Notes: generated by a model from the letters alone, not told the origin. A DNA stretch of 64,000 bases from Aureimonas sp. ME7 (GCF_903970965.1 NZ_CAJCKW010000004.1:186001-250000), one strand, 5' to 3'. Shown: positions 20,514-30,024, numbered from the stretch's first letter. Numbers and translations are program-made.

Positions 20514-21536
20514 TTAGCCGCGATGCAACGCCTCGGCGACCTTCGGGGCGAAATAGGTGAGGATGCCGGCGGCGCCCGCGCGCTTGAAGGCGCGAAGGCT
20601 TTCGAACATGGCGCGGTCGCCGTCGATCCAGCCGTTCTGCGCCGCCGCCATGATCGTCGCATACTCGCCCGACGTCTGGTAGGCGAAGGTCGGCATGCGG
20701 AACTCGTCGACGAGGCGTGCCAGAACGTCGAGATAGGGGAGGCCGGGCTTGACCATGATCATGTCGGCGCCTTCCGCGATGTCCTGCGCCGCCTCCCGCA
20801 GGGCTTCGGCCGTGTTGCCCATGTCCATCTGGTAGGTCCGCTTGTCGCCCTTCAGCGCGCCGGCGGAGCCGACCGCGTCGCGGAACGGGCCATAGAAGGC
20901 GGAGGCGTATTTTGCGGCGTAGGACATGATCATCGTGTCACCGAACCCATCCCCGTCCAGCGCCGCGCGGATGCAGGCGACACGCCCGTCCATCATGTCG
21001 GACGGGCCGACGATGTCGCACCCGGCACGCGCCTGCACGAGCGCCTGCCGGCAAAGGACGTCCACCGTCTCGTCGTTGAGGATCACGCCGTTACGCACCA
21101 ATCCGTCGTGCCCGTGGGTCGTGTAGGGGTCGAGCGCCACATCGCACAGGATGCCGATCTCGGGTTCCGCATCCTTGATCGCGCGGGTCGCGCGGCAGAC
21201 GAGATTGTCGGGGTTGAGAGCTTCGCTTCCCGTCTCGTCGCGCTGCGAAGCGTCCGTATAGGGGAAGAGGGCGACGACGGGGATGCCGAGCGCAGCCGCC
21301 TCGCGTGCAGCCTGCGCGCAGCCCTTGACCGAGCGGCGGAAGACGCCGGGCATGGAAGCGACCGGTTCGGGATCGCCGTCCCCCTCGCGCACGAAGATCG
21401 GCCAGATCAGGTCCTCGACGCGGATGTCGGTTTCGCGAACGAGACGGCGCACCCAGTCGCTCCGACGCAGGCGCCGCAGACGCGTGCCGCCCGTCACCCG
21501 GTCGATCGTGCTGGTGGTCGCGCTGCGCTCTGCCAT
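20514..21536 (-). CDS. hemB: Delta-aminolevulinic acid dehydratase (porphobilinogen synthase)
   Basis: HemB condenses two 5-aminolevulinate molecules to porphobilinogen for haem, cobalamin and other tetrapyrroles. The 340-residue product shows MSYAAKYASAFYGPFRDA with the first active-site Lys and MIMVKPGLPYLD with the second. The metal-site region DVALDPYTTHGHDGLV lacks the triple-cysteine zinc motif of the zinc enzymes, in keeping with the Mg-dependent type found in alphaproteobacteria. The ATG at 21536 follows GGAAG four bases upstream; a possible start 15 bases earlier is less likely. A 243-base divergent gap separates it from the next gene. Confidence 0.97.
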   Translation of the reverse strand: MAERSATTSTIDRVTGGTRLRRLRRSDWVRRLVRETDIRVEDLIWPIFVREGDGDPEPVASMPGVFRRSVKGCAQAAREAAALGIPVVALFPYTDASQRDETGSEALNPDNLVCRATRAIKDAEPEIGILCDVALDPYTTHGHDGLVRNGVILNDETVDVLCRQALVQARAGCDIVGPSDMMDGRVACIRAALDGDGFGDTMIMSYAAKYASAFYGPFRDAVGSAGALKGDKRTYQMDMGNTAEALREAAQDIAEGADMIMVKPGLPYLDVLARLVDEFRMPTFAYQTSGEYATIMAAAQNGWIDGDRAMFESLRAFKRAGAAGILTYFAPKVAEALHRG

Positions 21537-21779
21537 CGTTCTTCCATGCATTCCAGACTACGGCTCGGTCGGCGCACCTATGCGCGCGATCGACGGTGGA
21601 GAACAACCCCGAAAACCGTTCGCATTTGAGCGATCGTTGACCTCGCGCCGAAGCACCCCTAGCCTTCACGCATCGCGCGGCGCGCTCGAAAGGGCGGACC
21701 GTGCCCCGGCAGGACCCTTCATGACCGCATACGTAACCGAGCTTCCGGTTCGCCGAAGCCATGCCCGCCGCACGCACGC

Positions 21780-22208
21780 ATGACCCTCGAAATCTTCGAG
21801 CGCGACAAGGACGAGACCCTCAACCGCCGACTGACCATCTGGCTTTGCCGACTGGTCGGGTTGGCGCTCTTCGGCATGGGCCTTCTCTACTGGTCGCGGC
21901 TGATCGGTGTGTTCGACGGAGCGCTGTGGCGTTTCGACCTGATGCCGGTCTGGTGGCGCGTCGCCGCGCCCGTGCTGGCCGTTCTCTATCCCGTGGCGGG
22001 GGCGGGCATGTGGATGACTGCGTCCTGGGGAAGCGTGATCTGGATCCTGGTTGCCGCCTGCGAAGGTGTGATGCGGGTTGGTTTTCCACAGCTCTACGGC
22101 GCCGATCCGCTGACCGTGGGGCTGCACGTCTTCGGGCTGGCGCTGTTTGCGACGCTTCGCACGGTTGCCTTCGTCGAGCGGCGGCGGCGTCTCACCGGTC
22201 CGAAATAG
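21780..22208 (+). CDS. Small membrane protein, DUF6163-like
   Basis: A 142-residue protein with about four hydrophobic segments (WLCRLVGLALFGMGLLYW, VAAPVLAVLYPVAGAGMWM, SVIWILVAACEGVMRV, LTVGLHVFGLALFATLRTVAF). The charged N-terminus and the position directly upstream of ldtR match a small Rhizobiales membrane-protein family (DUF6163) that I associate with this locus; that link is from memory. Function is unknown. A role in the ldtR/ldtP envelope pathway is inference from neighbourhood only. Confidence 0.72.
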   Translation: MTLEIFERDKDETLNRRLTIWLCRLVGLALFGMGLLYWSRLIGVFDGALWRFDLMPVWWRVAAPVLAVLYPVAGAGMWMTASWGSVIWILVAACEGVMRVGFPQLYGADPLTVGLHVFGLALFATLRTVAFVERRRRLTGPK

Positions 22209-22383
22209 GCGTTTGGCGGCATTTGGCCGCTTGGGGAAAGGTTATGTTCAGCAAGAACAGAGCTTTGCCCTGTCAAGATGGCATTAAGGCTGAGGTTTAA
22301 GTCGAATTTTAGAGGCCGAAACGTAGGTTGTTGCTCAAGACGAGGTCGAACAAGAACCTCGAAAAGCAACAGCGGGGCCTATC

Positions 22384-22899
22384 ATGAACAATACGGCAGC
22401 CAAGCGCGCGCCCGACTTGCAGCGGCAGGACGGCAAGGTCGAGTTGAAGTCGCTCTATCTGGAAACCCTGCAGCTGGTGGAGCGTCTCCATCGCCGCCTG
22501 CTCGACGTCATCAAGGACGAGTTCGACCGCGCCGGGCGCACGGACATCAACGCCGTCCAGGCGCTGCTCCTCTTCAACATCGGCGACTCGGTGCTGACGG
22601 CGGGAGAGCTTCGGACGCGCGGCTTCTACCTCGGCTCCAACGTGTCCTACAATCTGAAGAAGCTCGTCGAGCTCGGCTTCATCGATCACCAGAAGTCGCG
22701 GGTCGATCGACGCGCGGTGCGCGTGTCGCTGACGAAGGCCGGGCTCGAAGTGGCCGAGATCGTAGCGGACCTCTACGACCGCCATATCGGCTCGATCGAC
22801 AAGGTCGGCGGCCTCGACGAGGGCGAATTCCAGAAGATGAACAAGTCGCTGCAGCGCCTCGACCGCTTCTGGAACGATTCGATCATGTATCGATTGTAG
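22384..22899 (+). CDS. ldtR: MarR family transcriptional regulator LdtR
   Basis: A 171-residue winged-helix protein of the MarR family. The HTH covers LLLFNIGDSVLTAGELRTRG and YLGSNVSYNLKKLVELGFI, with the wing DHQKSRVDRRAVRVSLTKAG. It lies immediately upstream of a YkuD-domain L,D-transpeptidase gene, as in Liberibacter and Sinorhizobium, where LdtR is known to activate ldtP and to respond to small molecules such as phloretin and benzbromarone. The identification rests on both sequence and synteny. The upstream 175 bases contain an AT-richer stretch around 22255-22325 with an imperfect GAGGT/ACCTC inverted repeat at 22342-22360, a possible autoregulatory site. Confidence 0.9.
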   Translation: MNNTAAKRAPDLQRQDGKVELKSLYLETLQLVERLHRRLLDVIKDEFDRAGRTDINAVQALLLFNIGDSVLTAGELRTRGFYLGSNVSYNLKKLVELGFIDHQKSRVDRRAVRVSLTKAGLEVAEIVADLYDRHIGSIDKVGGLDEGEFQKMNKSLQRLDRFWNDSIMYRL

Positions 22900-22950
22900 G
22901 AGCAACCTCCCGGCGGGTCGCGCCCCTCCAGTCCGCGACCAACCCTCGAA

Positions 22951-22983
22951 CCCCACGAGCGTCGTCCCGCTCGTGGGGTTTTT
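22951..22983 (+). terminator. Strong intrinsic terminator after ldtR
   Basis: CCCCACGAGCG pairs perfectly with CGCTCGTGGGG around a six-base loop, followed by five T. It separates ldtR from ldtP, so ldtP must have its own promoter in the 200 bases that follow. Confidence 0.92.
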
Positions 22984-23182
22984 CGCAACACCCGACAAAA
23001 ACCTGCTACCCGTCAGACGCTTAAGCCCGCCATCCACGGTTTCGCCGTATTCGGATGCGCATCGAACGGCATCTGCCGACATCGATGATATCGGCTCCGT
23101 GATTGCCCGTTACGCATTGGTTTACCAAGCCGCCCCTATGTTGCGGCGCAAGTGGGCAAGACTTGCCGAAGGGGTTTCGAAA

Positions 23183-24511
23183 ATGACCGAGGACGCCGCC
23201 AACCATCCGTTCCGCCTGAGCCGTCGCCGCTTCGTCACCGGTGCCGCCTCGCTCCTGGGTGCCGGTGCGTTCGCGGGCGCAGCCCGTGCGCAGTCGGCTC
23301 TCGACGGCGTTCTGGCCGCGCCGAACCGTGGCGGATGGAACGACCAGTTCGATACCCGCCAGGCGAGCGTGCGCAATGTCGCGTCCAACCAGCCGGTGTT
23401 CTCCGAGAACACGCTGTATGCGATGCAGTCGGCCGGCAATCAGTACAACCAGATCGTCATGGCCGGCGGCTGGCCGAACGTGCCGGACTCCGCCAAGCTC
23501 GAGCTCGGCGCGCAGAACGGCGCCGTGCCCTATCTGCGCCAGCGCCTGATTGCGTCGGGCGATCTCGATCGCTCCGCCGGCACCTCCGCCGCGTTCGACA
23601 CCTATGTCGAAGCCGGTGTGAAGCGCTTCCAGGCGCGCCATGGCCTGCCGGCGGACGGCAAGGTCGGCGAGTACACGTTCAAGGCGCTCAACGTGCCAGC
23701 CGACACGCGGCTGAACCAGCTCCGCACGAACATTCAGCGCCTGTCGGCCATTCAGGTCGATCCCGGCCGCTTCGTGATGGTGAACATCCCTGCCGCCTCG
23801 ATCGAGGCGGTGGAGAACGGTCGCGTCGTGCAGCGGCACACGGCCGTGGTCGGCAAGATCGACCGCCAGACGCCGATCCTCGATTCCAAGATCACCAACC
23901 TCAACCTCAACCCCTACTGGCATGCGCCGGCGTCGATCGTCCGCAAGGACATCATCCCGTTGATGCAGAAGGACCCGACCTACCTCACGCGCAACGACAT
24001 CATCATCTATGCGTCGGACGGCAGCGTGATCCCGCCCGAGACGATCAACTGGAACACGGACGAGGCGGTGAAGTACCTTTTCCGCCAGAACCCGGGCCGA
24101 ATGAACGCGATGTCCTCGGTGAAGATCAACTTCCCGAACCCCTACGCGGTCTACATGCACGACACGCCGCAGCAGAGCGTCTTCTCGCAGCTGATGCGCT
24201 TCGAATCGTCCGGCTGCGTGCGTGTTCAGAACGTGCGTGACCTGATCGTCTGGCTGGCGCGCGACACGCCGGGCTGGGACCGCGCCGCGATCGAGAAGAC
24301 CATCTCCGCCCGCACGCGCCAGGACGTGAACTTCGTCAATCCGGTGCCGCTGCACTTCACCTACCTGACGGCCTGGGCGACGGACCCGACCGTCGTCCAG
24401 TTCCGCGACGACATCTACCGCCGCGACGGCTCGGAGCAGCTGGTGATGACCGACGCACAGCCGACGGCCTATGCCGCCGGCGAACAGGCTTCTGCCGACC
24501 TGCCGTACTGA
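23183..24511 (+). CDS. ldtP: L,D-transpeptidase (YkuD domain), exported
   Basis: A 442-residue exported enzyme that forms 3-3 cross-links in peptidoglycan or attaches proteins to it. The N-terminus has a twin-arginine-like signal, RLSRRRFVTG then a hydrophobic stretch and AAARAQ-type cleavage site near residue 35. A peptidoglycan-binding segment follows at about 145-175 (YVEAGVKRFQARHGLPADG), then the YkuD catalytic domain at about 195-375 with HDTPQQ and the SSGCVRV motif carrying nucleophile Cys 345. The ATG at 23183 has AAGGGG eight bases upstream; upstream in-frame codons give no signal peptide. In Rhizobiales, L,D-cross-links dominate at the growing pole, which fits a role in polar growth. 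It is probably controlled by the adjacent LdtR. Confidence 0.93.
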   Translation: MTEDAANHPFRLSRRRFVTGAASLLGAGAFAGAARAQSALDGVLAAPNRGGWNDQFDTRQASVRNVASNQPVFSENTLYAMQSAGNQYNQIVMAGGWPNVPDSAKLELGAQNGAVPYLRQRLIASGDLDRSAGTSAAFDTYVEAGVKRFQARHGLPADGKVGEYTFKALNVPADTRLNQLRTNIQRLSAIQVDPGRFVMVNIPAASIEAVENGRVVQRHTAVVGKIDRQTPILDSKITNLNLNPYWHAPASIVRKDIIPLMQKDPTYLTRNDIIIYASDGSVIPPETINWNTDEAVKYLFRQNPGRMNAMSSVKINFPNPYAVYMHDTPQQSVFSQLMRFESSGCVRVQNVRDLIVWLARDTPGWDRAAIEKTISARTRQDVNFVNPVPLHFTYLTAWATDPTVVQFRDDIYRRDGSEQLVMTDAQPTAYAAGEQASADLPY

Positions 24512-24533
24512 TCGGCTCGACATCGCTCGATCC

Positions 24534-24563
24534 AAACGGCCGGGCAGGGATGCCCGGCCGTTT
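24534..24563 (+). terminator. Intrinsic terminator after ldtP
   Basis: AAACGGCCGGGCA pairs perfectly with TGCCCGGCCGTTT around a four-base loop, then T-rich sequence. It ends 93 bases before glyA and isolates that operon from ldtP. Confidence 0.9.
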
Positions 24564-24656
24564 CTCGTTTCGTTCCCGTCTGTGGCATCGCGCGGCGGAA
24601 CATGGTAAGGCGCCGCCCATCGCGGCCGGAGGCCGCCGAAGCGAGGAACCTCGGAA

Positions 24657-25976
24657 ATGTCGCACGCACACGCCATCGATTCGATTCCGAACGCGAACGG
24701 CTTCTTCTCCGAGGGTATCGCCTCCGTCGATCCCGGCCTGTTCGGCGCCATGCGCGACGAGCTGCACCGCCAGCAGTATGAGATCGAACTGATCGCCTCC
24801 GAAAACATCGTCTCGCGCGCTGTCCTGGAAGCGCAGGGCTCCGTTTTGACCAACAAGTATGCGGAAGGCTATCCGGGCCGCCGCTACTACGGCGGCTGCG
24901 AGTTCGTCGACGTGGTGGAGCAACTGGCGATCGACCGCGCCAAGGCGCTGTTCGACTGCGGCTTCGCCAATGTCCAGCCGAACTCCGGCAGCCAAGCCAA
25001 TCAGGCCGTACTTCTGGCGCTGTCGAAGCCCGGCGCGACCATCCTTGGCATGAGCCTCGACGCGGGCGGCCACCTGACGCACGGCGCCAAGCCCAACCTG
25101 TCCGGGCGCTGGTTCAACGCCGTCCAGTACGGTCTCGACCTCGCCACCGGCCTCATCGACTACGACGAGGTCGAGCGTCTGGCGCATGAGACCAAGCCCG
25201 ACATCATCGTGGCGGGCGGCTCCGCCTATTCGCGCGTGATCGACTTCGCGCGGTTCCGCGCGATCGCCGACGCGGTTGGTGCCTTCCTCTGGGTGGACAT
25301 GGCGCACTTCGCCGGTCTCGTCGCCGGCGGCCAGCATCCGAGCCCATTCCCGCATGCCCATGTCGCGACCTCGACCACGCACAAGACCCTGCGGGGCCCC
25401 CGCGGCGGCCTGATCCTCACCAATGACGAGGACATCGCCAAGAAGATCAATTCCGCGATCTTCCCCGGCCTGCAAGGCGGCCCGCTGATGCATGTCATCG
25501 CCGGCAAGGCGGTGGCCTTCGGCGAGGCGCTGCAGCCGGCTTATCGCAGCTATATCAAGGCGGTCGCCGACAATGCGAAGGCTTTGGCCGAGGTTCTGGT
25601 GGCGGGCGGGCTGGATATCGTTTCGGGTGGCACGGACACGCATCTGATGCTGGTGGACCTGCGCCCCAAGATGCTGACGGGCAAAGCGACGGAAGTCGCG
25701 CTCGGCCGTGCCGGGATCACCTGCAACAAGAACGGCGTTCCCAACGACCCGGAAAAGCCGACGATCACGTCCGGCATCCGCGTCGGCACGCCGGCGGCAA
25801 CGACGCGCGGCTTCGGCACGGAAGAGTTCCGCGAAGTCGGCCGTTTGATCGTCGAGGTGTTGGACGGCTTTAAGTCGTCGAACTCCGAGGACGGCAACGC
25901 CGCGACGGAAGCGCGCGTCAAGGAAAAGGTCCTCGCGCTGACCGAGCGCTTCCCGATCTACGCCAATCTCGGCTGA
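24657..25976 (+). CDS. glyA: Serine hydroxymethyltransferase
   Basis: GlyA interconverts serine and glycine while loading tetrahydrofolate with a one-carbon unit. The 439-residue PLP enzyme has the [19 protein letters not shown] start, the [16 protein letters not shown] segment, the cofactor-binding [14 protein letters not shown], and the PLP lysine at residue 243 in [12 protein letters not shown]. Length and order are normal. It is followed nine bases later by nrdR and then the riboflavin genes, so it is probably the first gene of a one-carbon/vitamin operon. No riboswitch was seen in the short upstream region. Confidence 0.97.
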   Translation: MSHAHAIDSIPNANGFFSEGIASVDPGLFGAMRDELHRQQYEIELIASENIVSRAVLEAQGSVLTNKYAEGYPGRRYYGGCEFVDVVEQLAIDRAKALFDCGFANVQPNSGSQANQAVLLALSKPGATILGMSLDAGGHLTHGAKPNLSGRWFNAVQYGLDLATGLIDYDEVERLAHETKPDIIVAGGSAYSRVIDFARFRAIADAVGAFLWVDMAHFAGLVAGGQHPSPFPHAHVATSTTHKTLRGPRGGLILTNDEDIAKKINSAIFPGLQGGPLMHVIAGKAVAFGEALQPAYRSYIKAVADNAKALAEVLVAGGLDIVSGGTDTHLMLVDLRPKMLTGKATEVALGRAGITCNKNGVPNDPEKPTITSGIRVGTPAATTRGFGTEEFREVGRLIVEVLDGFKSSNSEDGNAATEARVKEKVLALTERFPIYANLG

Positions 25977-25985
25977 TCGCTCCGC

Positions 25986-26465
25986 ATGCGCTGCCCCTTT
26001 TGCGGGTCGCCCGACAGCCAGGTGAAGGATTCGCGCCCCGCCGAGGAAGGCGGGGCGATCCGTCGCCGCCGTATCTGCCCGGATTGCAACGGACGCTTCA
26101 CGACCTTCGAGCGCATCCAGCTGCGCGAGCTGGTCGTGGTGAAGAAGTCCGGCCGGCGCGTACCCTTCGAGCGCGAGAAGCTCGCGCGCTCCATTCACAC
26201 CGCCTTGCGCAAGCGGCCGGTGGAAGAGGAGAGGGTGGAGCGGATGATCTCGGGGATCGTCCGCCAACTGGAATCCACCGGCGAGACCGACATTCCCTCC
26301 GAAGCCATCGGCCGCCTGGTGATGGAGGCGCTGCGCGGCTTCGACGATGTGGCCTATGTCCGCTTCGCTTCCGTGTATCGCGACTTCCGCGAGGCGCGAG
26401 ACTTCGAGTCCGTGATCGGCGAATTGACCGCGTCGCTGGATGCGACGCCGGAAGACCGTGGCTGA
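25986..26465 (+). CDS. nrdR: Transcriptional repressor NrdR
   Basis: NrdR senses ATP/dATP and represses ribonucleotide reductase genes. The 159-residue protein has a zinc ribbon with Cys 3, 6, 31 and 34 (MRCPFCG and CPDCNG) followed by an ATP-cone ([20 protein letters not shown] to about residue 140). Size is typical. The gene lies between glyA and ribD, a common arrangement in alphaproteobacteria. Its end overlaps the likely GTG start of ribD by eight bases. Confidence 0.96.
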   Translation: MRCPFCGSPDSQVKDSRPAEEGGAIRRRRICPDCNGRFTTFERIQLRELVVVKKSGRRVPFEREKLARSIHTALRKRPVEEERVERMISGIVRQLESTGETDIPSEAIGRLVMEALRGFDDVAYVRFASVYRDFREARDFESVIGELTASLDATPEDRG

Positions 26466-27567
26466 TCGGGACGACGGTCGGGCCGAGGAGGATCGTCGCT
26501 TCCTCGCCGCCGCCGCGCGTCTGTCGCGCCGGCATTTGGGGCTGACATCTGAGAATCCATCGGTCGGCGCGATCCTGGTTCGGGGAAGAGGCGCCGAAGC
26601 GCGCATCGTCGGTCGCGGCGTCACCGCGCCGGGCGGGCGTCCGCACGCTGAGCGCGTCGCCTTGGCCGAGGCCGGCGATGCGGCCCGAGACTCTACAGCC
26701 TACGTCACCCTCGAACCCTGTGCCCATCATGGCCGGACGGGTCCCTGCGCCGAAGCGCTCGTTGAAGCGGGCGTCTCGCGCGTCGTGATCGGCGCGTCCG
26801 ATCCCGATCCCCGAGTGGACGGGCGCGGTGTAGCGATTTTGCGGAATGCGGGCGTCGGGGTAGTCCGGCTCGAAGGATGCGATTGTGAGCGCGCGTTCGA
26901 AGGGTTCCTGTCCCGCGTAACGCGGGGACGCCCCTTCGTGACACTGAAGATGGCGATCTCCGTGGATGGCGCCGTGGGGCGCTCGGGCGTCGGGCGCGTC
27001 GCGATCAGCGGTCCGATCGCCAACCGGCAGGTTCACCTCCTGCGCGCCGAAAGCGATGCGATCATGATCGGCATCGGAACCGCGATCGCCGACGAGCCGC
27101 TCCTCACGTGTCGCCTGCCGGGGCTCGATGCACGCTCGCCGGTGCGCATCGTAGTCGATCCCTCGCTGCGTCTGCCGCTCGGCAGCCCGCTCGTGCGCAC
27201 CGCGAAGGCAACGCCGACCTGGATCGCGACGGGTGTGGACCCATCCGAGTCAGTCGCTGCACCGTTCATGGAGGCGGGGTGTCGTTTGGTGCCGCTATCG
27301 GGAACCGGCGCGGTTGAGCTCGCCGAGTTCATGCAGCGTCTCACAGCTCTCGGCGTCGGGACCCTCCTCGTCGAGGGCGGGCCGACCCTTGCCGATGCGC
27401 TGCTGAGAGCCGATCTGGTGGATCGATCGATCATCGTTCGCGCGCCGCTCGTCATCGGAAATGGCGGTGTGGCTGCCCCCGCCGAGCTGCTGAGGTCAAC
27501 CCGCTTCGTGCTCGGCCCGCGGGAATATTTCGGGCCGGACGTCTGGTCCGAATGGGAAAGGATCTGA
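26458..27567 (+). CDS. ribD: Bifunctional riboflavin deaminase/reductase RibD
   Basis: RibD deaminates and then reduces the pyrimidine intermediate of riboflavin synthesis. In the 369-residue product, the N-terminal deaminase has the zinc motif [12 protein letters not shown] (His/Glu) and [15 protein letters not shown] (two Cys). The C-terminal reductase begins about [17 protein letters not shown] and contains [14 protein letters not shown]. The GTG at 26458 is preceded by GGAAG and overlaps nrdR by eight bases. An ATG 18 bases upstream is an alternative that gives six extra residues. Both domains are complete. Confidence 0.95.
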   Translation: MADRDDGRAEEDRRFLAAAARLSRRHLGLTSENPSVGAILVRGRGAEARIVGRGVTAPGGRPHAERVALAEAGDAARDSTAYVTLEPCAHHGRTGPCAEALVEAGVSRVVIGASDPDPRVDGRGVAILRNAGVGVVRLEGCDCERAFEGFLSRVTRGRPFVTLKMAISVDGAVGRSGVGRVAISGPIANRQVHLLRAESDAIMIGIGTAIADEPLLTCRLPGLDARSPVRIVVDPSLRLPLGSPLVRTAKATPTWIATGVDPSESVAAPFMEAGCRLVPLSGTGAVELAEFMQRLTALGVGTLLVEGGPTLADALLRADLVDRSIIVRAPLVIGNGGVAAPAELLRSTRFVLGPREYFGPDVWSEWERI

Positions 27568-27569
27568 CC

Positions 27570-28184
27570 ATGTTCACCGGGATCGTGTCGGACGTCGCGC
27601 GTGTGGCCTCCGTCGAGCAACTCAAGGAAGGCCGGCGCTACCGGATCGAAACCGCCTACGATCCGAGGACCATCCTGATCGGCGCTTCGATCGCCTGCTC
27701 GGGCACCTGTCTGACCGTGACGCGGCTGCCGGAAGAGGGTGCCAACGAGCGCTGGTTCGAGGTCGAAGCCTGGGAGGAGGCGCTGCGCCTGACGACGGCG
27801 GGGCGCTGGAGCGAGGGCACGCGTCTGAATCTCGAGCGGGCGCTGAAGGTGGGTGACGAACTCGGCGGTCATCTCGTGTCCGGTCATGTCGACGGAACCG
27901 CTTTGATCGTTTCGCGCACCGACGAAGGCGACGCCGTGCGCTTCGTGATCGAGGCGCCGGCGGAACTTGCTCGTTTCGTCGCGCAGAAGGGCTCCGTCTG
28001 CCTCGACGGGACGTCGCTGACCGTCAACCGCGTCGAGGGCAATCGCTTCGACGTTCTCCTGATCCGCCACTCGCTGGAGGTGACGACTTGGGGCGAAAGG
28101 CGGGAAGGTGATTCCGTGAACCTTGAGGTGGATCAGATTGCGCGCTATGCGGAGCGCCTGTTCGGGCTCGGGCAGGCCGCGTAA
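27570..28184 (+). CDS. ribE: Riboflavin synthase, alpha subunit
   Basis: The enzyme dismutates two 6,7-dimethyl-8-ribityllumazine molecules to riboflavin. The 204-residue product begins MFTGIVSD, the family hallmark, and consists of two tandem lumazine-binding domains. The first has ACSGTCLTVT and the second VCLDGTSLTVN; both end in short domain-swap repeats (LGGHLVSGHVDG). The ATG at 27570 follows AAAGGA. It lies two bases after ribD and is thus coupled to it. Confidence 0.96.
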   Translation: MFTGIVSDVARVASVEQLKEGRRYRIETAYDPRTILIGASIACSGTCLTVTRLPEEGANERWFEVEAWEEALRLTTAGRWSEGTRLNLERALKVGDELGGHLVSGHVDGTALIVSRTDEGDAVRFVIEAPAELARFVAQKGSVCLDGTSLTVNRVEGNRFDVLLIRHSLEVTTWGERREGDSVNLEVDQIARYAERLFGLGQAA

Positions 28185-28322
28185 CGACGGAACCCCGCTG
28201 CTCCCGGCATCGGCTTTCGACTGGTCTGACCGCCCACCCCTAGCGTTTCCGTTCGTTCGCATCGCGGATCTCGGCGCCATCGCGCGTCGGAACCGCGATC
28301 GACTGCCGTTTGAAAGGTCACC

Positions 28323-28769
28323 ATGTCCGCGCCCCACCTCCTGATCATCGAGGCTCGTTTCTACGACCATATCGCCGACCATCTCCTGAACGGGGCGAAA
28401 GCCCGGCTGGAGGAGGCGGGGGCGACCTATGACGTGGTCACCGTGCCCGGTGCTTTGGAAGTTCCGGCGGTGATCGGCTTCGCGCTTTCGGGCGCGGACG
28501 AGGGGGGCAAGCATTACGACGGGTTCGTCGCGCTCGGCTGCGTCATCCGAGGCGAGACCTACCATTTCGACATCGTCGCCAATGAATCCTGCCGGGCCAT
28601 CATGGACCTTTCGGTTCAGGAGGGCGTTGCGGTGGGGAACGGCATCCTGACCGTCGAGAACGAGGAACAAGCCTTGGAGCGCGCGATCCCCGAGCGGAAG
28701 AACAAGGGCGGTGACGCCGCCTCGGCCGCGCTCACGATGATTTCGCTGCGCGAACGATTCGGAGCCTAA
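28323..28769 (+). CDS. ribH: 6,7-Dimethyl-8-ribityllumazine synthase
   Basis: RibH condenses the diaminopyrimidine with dihydroxybutanone phosphate and forms pentamers or 60-mers. The 148-residue product has [31 protein letters not shown] (conserved GxTxH active site), [14 protein letters not shown] and a normal C-terminus. It is 138 bases downstream of ribE, a larger gap than elsewhere in the operon. The gap shows no clear terminator and may hold an extra promoter. GAAAGG precedes the ATG. Confidence 0.96.
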   Translation: MSAPHLLIIEARFYDHIADHLLNGAKARLEEAGATYDVVTVPGALEVPAVIGFALSGADEGGKHYDGFVALGCVIRGETYHFDIVANESCRAIMDLSVQEGVAVGNGILTVENEEQALERAIPERKNKGGDAASAALTMISLRERFGA

Positions 28770-28770
28770 G

Positions 28771-29271
28771 ATGACCGGAACTGCCGCCCGCCAATTTCGC
28801 CCGGCCAATAAACGAGGCGCCGCTCGCCTCGCCGCTGTGCAGGCCCTCTACCAGATGGACGTCGGGGGAACCGGCCTTCTGGAGACCGTCGCCGAGTACG
28901 AAGCGTTCCGCCTCGGCCAGGAACTCGACGGCGAGACCTACCGCGATGCCGACGCCGCCTGGTTCCGCGACATCGTCTCGGGCGTCGTGCGGGGGCAGAC
29001 CTTCATCGACCCTCTCATCCATTCCTCGCTGACCAACGACTGGCCGCTCGCCCGCCTCGACACGACGCTTCGCGCCATCCTTCGCGCGGGCACCTACGAG
29101 GTCACGGCCCGCAAGGACGTGCCCGTCGCTGTGATCGTCAGCGAATATGTCGATATCGCCCGGGCCTTCTACGAGGAGGAGGAGCCGCGGCTCGTCAATG
29201 CCGTGCTCGACCGGGTCGCGCGCCGCTCGCGCGGCGAGGGCCGGGGGCAGGACCCCAAGGCGGACGACTGA
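28771..29271 (+). CDS. nusB: Transcription antitermination factor NusB
   Basis: NusB binds boxA RNA with S10 and supports rRNA antitermination. The 166-residue all-helical protein has [20 protein letters not shown] at the N-terminus and [19 protein letters not shown] followed by [18 protein letters not shown] in the C-terminal half, which match the family. It starts one base after ribH stops. The ribH-nusB order is standard in proteobacteria. A strong terminator lies just downstream. Confidence 0.96.
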   Translation: MTGTAARQFRPANKRGAARLAAVQALYQMDVGGTGLLETVAEYEAFRLGQELDGETYRDADAAWFRDIVSGVVRGQTFIDPLIHSSLTNDWPLARLDTTLRAILRAGTYEVTARKDVPVAVIVSEYVDIARAFYEEEEPRLVNAVLDRVARRSRGEGRGQDPKADD

Positions 29272-29278
29272 GACCGGA

Positions 29279-29314
29279 CATGAAAAAGGCCAGCGAATGC
29301 TGGCCTTTTTCATG
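29279..29314. terminator. Intrinsic terminator after nusB, usable from both strands
   Basis: A 16-bp perfect stem (CATGAAAAAGGCCAGC with GCTGGCCTTTTTCATG) around a GAAT loop, with A and T runs on either side of the core. It lies between the convergent ends of nusB and bamE and can stop both transcripts. Confidence 0.92.
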
Positions 29315-29329
29315 TCTTTCCGGGCCGCC

Positions 29330-29833
29330 TCAGCGCCCGGGCGAGATGCCGCTCGAGCGACCGCCCATCGTGTCGAGGATGTTACCCTTGCCCGGACCCT
29401 CGTCGGACAGGATCGAGCCGAGGAAGCTCGTGTCGCGGCCGCCGGTCGGCGTGGTGCGCGAGATGAAGTCGAAGACCTTGCCGTCCTGCAGGCCGTAGTT
29501 GGCGATCTGGCGGACCGTGTTGTCCTTGCCGAAGTAGATCGCGAGAATGCGCTGATCCACGAGCTTGGGCTTCATGAAGGCGACCTGCCGAACCCGCTTC
29601 TGCGAGATGTAGTAGAACACCTCGTTGTCGAAGGTCGCGGTGGTGGAGGGGGTGCCGAGGGCGAGGAGAACCTGGTCGCGGCTCGACCCGACCGGCACCT
29701 GCGCCAGCGCCTGCTCGTCGACGATGTAGCCCTGGTTGTAGACTTGCGACGTCTGACAACCCGTCAGGGCGATCATGGCGCAAGCGCCGGTCGCCAGGAC
29801 CATGCGACGCAACGGACGATGGATCTCGATCAC
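29330..29833 (-). CDS. bamE: Outer membrane protein assembly factor BamE
   Basis: BamE is a lipoprotein of the BAM complex that folds outer-membrane beta-barrels. From the GTG at 29833 the product has 167 residues: a signal peptide ending in the lipobox ALTGC (Cys near residue 25), then the BamE fold with VPVGSSRDQVLLALGTPSTTATFDNEVFYYISQK. The E. coli protein is about 113 residues; this one has a Gly/Ser-rich C-terminal tail of about 40 residues. GGAG precedes the GTG at ten bases. An internal ATG ten codons later would also leave the lipobox intact. It is divergent from the CBP3 chaperone gene. Confidence 0.92.
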   Translation of the reverse strand: MIEIHRPLRRMVLATGACAMIALTGCQTSQVYNQGYIVDEQALAQVPVGSSRDQVLLALGTPSTTATFDNEVFYYISQKRVRQVAFMKPKLVDQRILAIYFGKDNTVRQIANYGLQDGKVFDFISRTTPTGGRDTSFLGSILSDEGPGKGNILDTMGGRSSGISPGR

Positions 29834-29854
29834 GCGGATGCTACTCCTTCCGAG

Positions 29855-29885
29855 GGAATCGGATTGGCCGAAGGAATCGGATTGG
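29855..29885. repeat. Tandem 13-base direct repeat upstream of bamE
   Basis: The sequence GGAATCGGATTGG occurs twice, at 29855-29867 and 29873-29885, exactly 18 bases apart. Each copy includes GAATC, a GANTC site that CcrM methylates in alphaproteobacteria. It sits in the divergent region between bamE and the CBP3 gene and may be a regulator site. Confidence 0.5.
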
Positions 29886-30024
29886 GCGTTCGGTAGGCGC
29901 GTTTTGGTCTGAAATTGAGGCGCGACCACCATCCCGAAGGTTGCGACTTGGTAAAGCACCTTTCCGACCGTTGCAATCCGGCCCCATGCGTGCGAGGCGA
30001 ACGGCGGAAACACGGGAGAGCGAA

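Noticed and set aside
23021-26624. Long minus-strand frames opposite ldtP, glyA, nrdR and ribD
   Set aside because: All lie opposite genes with complete family motifs and have shadow-like composition rich in Arg, Asp, His and Gly.
24564-28322. Riboswitches upstream of glyA, ribD or ribH
   Set aside because: The gaps are short and show no aptamer-like conserved helices; the flavin operon is preceded directly by coding sequence.
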